A stretch of DNA of 8,092 nt from JANQRV01 sp964533785 (GTDB taxonomy: Bacteria > Bacteroidota > Bacteroidia > Chitinophagales > Saprospiraceae): NCBI GenBank assembly GCA_964533785.1, contig CAZHNG010000310.1, positions 1 through 8,092 of the forward strand, read 5' to 3'. A program made the position numbers and the translations under genes. The stretch's first letter is position 1. The number at the start of each line of letters is the position of its first letter. This document shows positions 6,680-8,092 of the stretch, in pieces. The notes below the pieces were generated by a model. That model saw only the letters and a program-made list of their open reading frames with translations. It did not search any database and was not told where the DNA came from.

Positions 6680-6699
6680 ACGTGATGGGTGACGTCAAC
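6676..6699. promoter_or_regulatory. Operator-like dyad in the divergent intergenic region
   Basis: Arms GTCGACGT (6676-6683) and ACGTCAAC (6692-6699) match as an inverted repeat at 7 of 8 positions around an 8-base centre. The right half also contains the perfect palindrome TGACGTCA (6690-6697). The dyad overlaps the proposed -35 box of the rightward promoter, a position suited to a repressor. The regulator is unknown. Confidence 0.35.
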
Positions 6700-6718
6700 T
6701 TACGCAACGAGTTATACA
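6689..6718 (+). promoter_or_regulatory. Weak candidate promoter for the GT41 gene
   Basis: GTGACG (6689-6694) and TATACA (6713-6718), 18 bases apart, each match the sigma-70 consensus at four positions. The start codon is 59 bases downstream. On the opposite strand the same A/T-rich spot reads TATAAC but lacks a -35 partner. Confidence 0.3.
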
Positions 6719-6777
6719 CGATCGCAGCGTCTCGACGACACCCCTATTCACAGGCCAGCGAGGCATCCTGCGACATC

Positions 6778-8092
6778 ATGGCCAAACGACAGTACCCCGC
6801 CTCTGGTGACGCCGCGGCACGCGGTGCCGCCGCGCTCGACGAGGGCCGCCGGCTGCTCCGGGCAAAGGACTTCACCGCGGCCGTGCCCGTGCTCCGCCGC
6901 GCCGTTGAGCTGCGGCCGCGCGACCCGATAGCGCTGCTGCAATACGGCCTGGCGATCGACGAGACCGGTTCCGACGCCGACGCCCGGGTCTGCTGGCGAC
7001 AGGCGCTCCGCCGGGTGCCCGATCTCGAGCCGGCGCTCCTGCTGCTCGCCAAGTCGAAGCGGCGTCACTGCGACTGGGACGGGCTGGACGGCGTCGACCG
7101 CGCTCTCGACCGGGCGACGGCCAAGACCCTCGCCGCCGGCGGCTGTCCGCTCGAGGGCCCGTTTTTCAATCAGCACCGGCAGGACGACCCGCCGCACAAC
7201 CGCGCGCTCGCCGAGGCCTGGGCGCGGCTCCACGCCGCCAAGGTGCGCGAGCTGCCGCCACCACCACCCACACCACCGGACCGTCCCCTCAGGCTCGGCT
7301 ACCTCTGCGGCCAGTGGTACGCTCACCCGGTCATGCAGTGCATGGGCTTCGTCATGGCGGCGCACGACCGCGACCGCTTCACTGTCATCGGCTTCGACTA
7401 CGGGCCGGAGCGCAACGACCCGTTCCGCCGCCGGGCGCTGGCCGCCGTCGACCGTCATGTCCGCCTCGACCTCCGCCAGCCGGCGGCCGCGGCCCAGGCC
7501 ATCCGCGGCCACGCCATCGACATCCTGGTCGACCTCACCGGCCACACCGAACAGGCACCGCTCGCCATCCTCGCCTGCCGCCCGGCACGGGTGCAGCTGT
7601 CCTATTTCGGCTTCATCGGCACCAGCGGTGCCGCCTATGTCGACGGCCTCGTCACCGACCACACGCTCGCCCCGCCAGGCGACGCCGCCTGGTACACCGA
7701 GCCCCTCCTCCATTTGCCCGACAGCATTCTCACCATGGGCCCGGCACCCGAGGCCGACGAGGTACCCACCACCCGCACCGAACAAGGCCTGCCCGAGGAC
7801 GCCCTCGTCCTGGCCTCCTTCAACGGCACGCAAAAGCTCGACCCGGCCCTCTTCGACCTCTGGCTCGAGATCCTGCGCGACGTGCCCACAGCCGTCCTCT
7901 GGCAGGTCGCCGAACCCGCCGCGGGCGCCCGGCTCAAGGCCCGGGCCGCCAGTCGCGGCATCGACCCCGGCCGCCTCGTCATCGCCCCCAAGGTCAACTA
8001 CTTCCGCCATTTGGCCCGGATCCGCCTCGCCGACCTCGCCCTCGACACCCACCCCTATGGCGGCGGCGTCACCAGCATCACCATGCTCTGGG
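6778..8092 (+). CDS. TPR and O-GlcNAc-transferase-like (GT41, SPINDLY family) protein, C-terminus cut by window
   Basis: The ATG at 6778 opens 438 codons and the frame is still open at the right edge. Two TPR units (about 14-80) are recognisable from YGLAIDETGSDADARVCWRQAL and similar helices. A proline run (160-167) links them to a glycosyltransferase 41 domain beginning RPLRLGYLCGQWYAHPV, with the conserved His at 183. Next come DILVDLTGHT (H256), CRPARVQLSYFGFIGTSG, the UDP-sugar-binding block SFNGTQKLDPALFDLW with K353 matching the catalytic-site lysine of OGT, and LADLALDTHPYGGGVTS near the end. Family members transfer sugars from UDP-sugars to Ser/Thr of proteins; bacterial ones often modify surface or flagellar proteins. 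The TPR part is short for this family. Nearly all third positions are G or C, more than in the secretion genes. The ribosome site is weak. It is transcribed divergently from the M23-like gene. Confidence 0.9.
   Translation, partial: MAKRQYPASGDAAARGAAALDEGRRLLRAKDFTAAVPVLRRAVELRPRDPIALLQYGLAIDETGSDADARVCWRQALRRVPDLEPALLLLAKSKRRHCDWDGLDGVDRALDRATAKTLAAGGCPLEGPFFNQHRQDDPPHNRALAEAWARLHAAKVRELPPPPPTPPDRPLRLGYLCGQWYAHPVMQCMGFVMAAHDRDRFTVIGFDYGPERNDPFRRRALAAVDRHVRLDLRQPAAAAQAIRGHAIDILVDLTGHTEQAPLAILACRPARVQLSYFGFIGTSGAAYVDGLVTDHTLAPPGDAAWYTEPLLHLPDSILTMGPAPEADEVPTTRTEQGLPEDALVLASFNGTQKLDPALFDLWLEILRDVPTAVLWQVAEPAAGARLKARAASRGIDPGRLVIAPKVNYFRHLARIRLADLALDTHPYGGGVTSITMLW

Noticed and set aside
6748..8052. 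Minus-strand open frame of 434 codons
   Set aside because: Exactly antisense to the GT41 protein, whose motifs are unmistakable. Its Gly/Glu/Val-rich composition is the usual mirror of strongly GC3-biased coding.
1..8092. CRISPR arrays, tRNA or rRNA genes, riboswitches
   Set aside because: No regularly spaced long repeats, cloverleaf with conserved T-arm, or rRNA-like stretches were seen on either strand.

Overview
The window is GC-rich DNA with strong G/C bias at third codon positions. Gene content (PrtD/HlyD-type secretion, a GT41 glycosyltransferase, an IS1595-type transposase, a periplasmic M23-like protein) fits a proteobacterium, most likely an alphaproteobacterium of the Rhodospirillales/Rhizobiales kind. 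That placement is inference from style and content; no rRNA or other marker gene is present.

Layout from left to right. (a) 1-337, minus strand: N-terminal part of an IS1595-family transposase, cut by the window edge, with a good promoter at 371-399. (b) 465-1829, minus: a protein of about 450 residues with two predicted membrane segments that I cannot assign to a family. (c) 1830-2216: a gap of about 390 bases with a well-placed Shine-Dalgarno site and a doubtful small ORF that looks frameshifted. (d) 2217-3632 and 3655-5388, minus: HlyD-family adaptor and PrtD-type ABC transporter of a type I secretion system, 22 bases apart. (e) 5360-5449, minus: a possible 29-codon ORF overlapping the start of the ABC gene. 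(f) 5539-6564, minus: an exported M23/LytM-like protein, probably starting at TTG, in which the usual HxH zinc motif reads HVE. (g) 6565-6777: a divergent intergenic region with three 11-bp repeats, an operator-like dyad and a promoter-like site. (h) 6778 to the right edge, plus: a TPR plus O-GlcNAc-transferase-like (GT41, SPINDLY) protein, C-terminally cut by the window.

Genes b to f all run leftwards and may form one or two transcription units. The ABC protein and the adaptor would form the inner-membrane part of a secretion channel. No outer-membrane TolC partner and no RTX or other recognisable substrate is encoded here, so the cargo must be elsewhere or be something not recognised. The unknown membrane protein downstream of the adaptor is the best candidate for a novel component. 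The right-hand glycosyltransferase is transcribed away from this block and has an even more extreme third-position GC bias, so it probably belongs to a separate unit.
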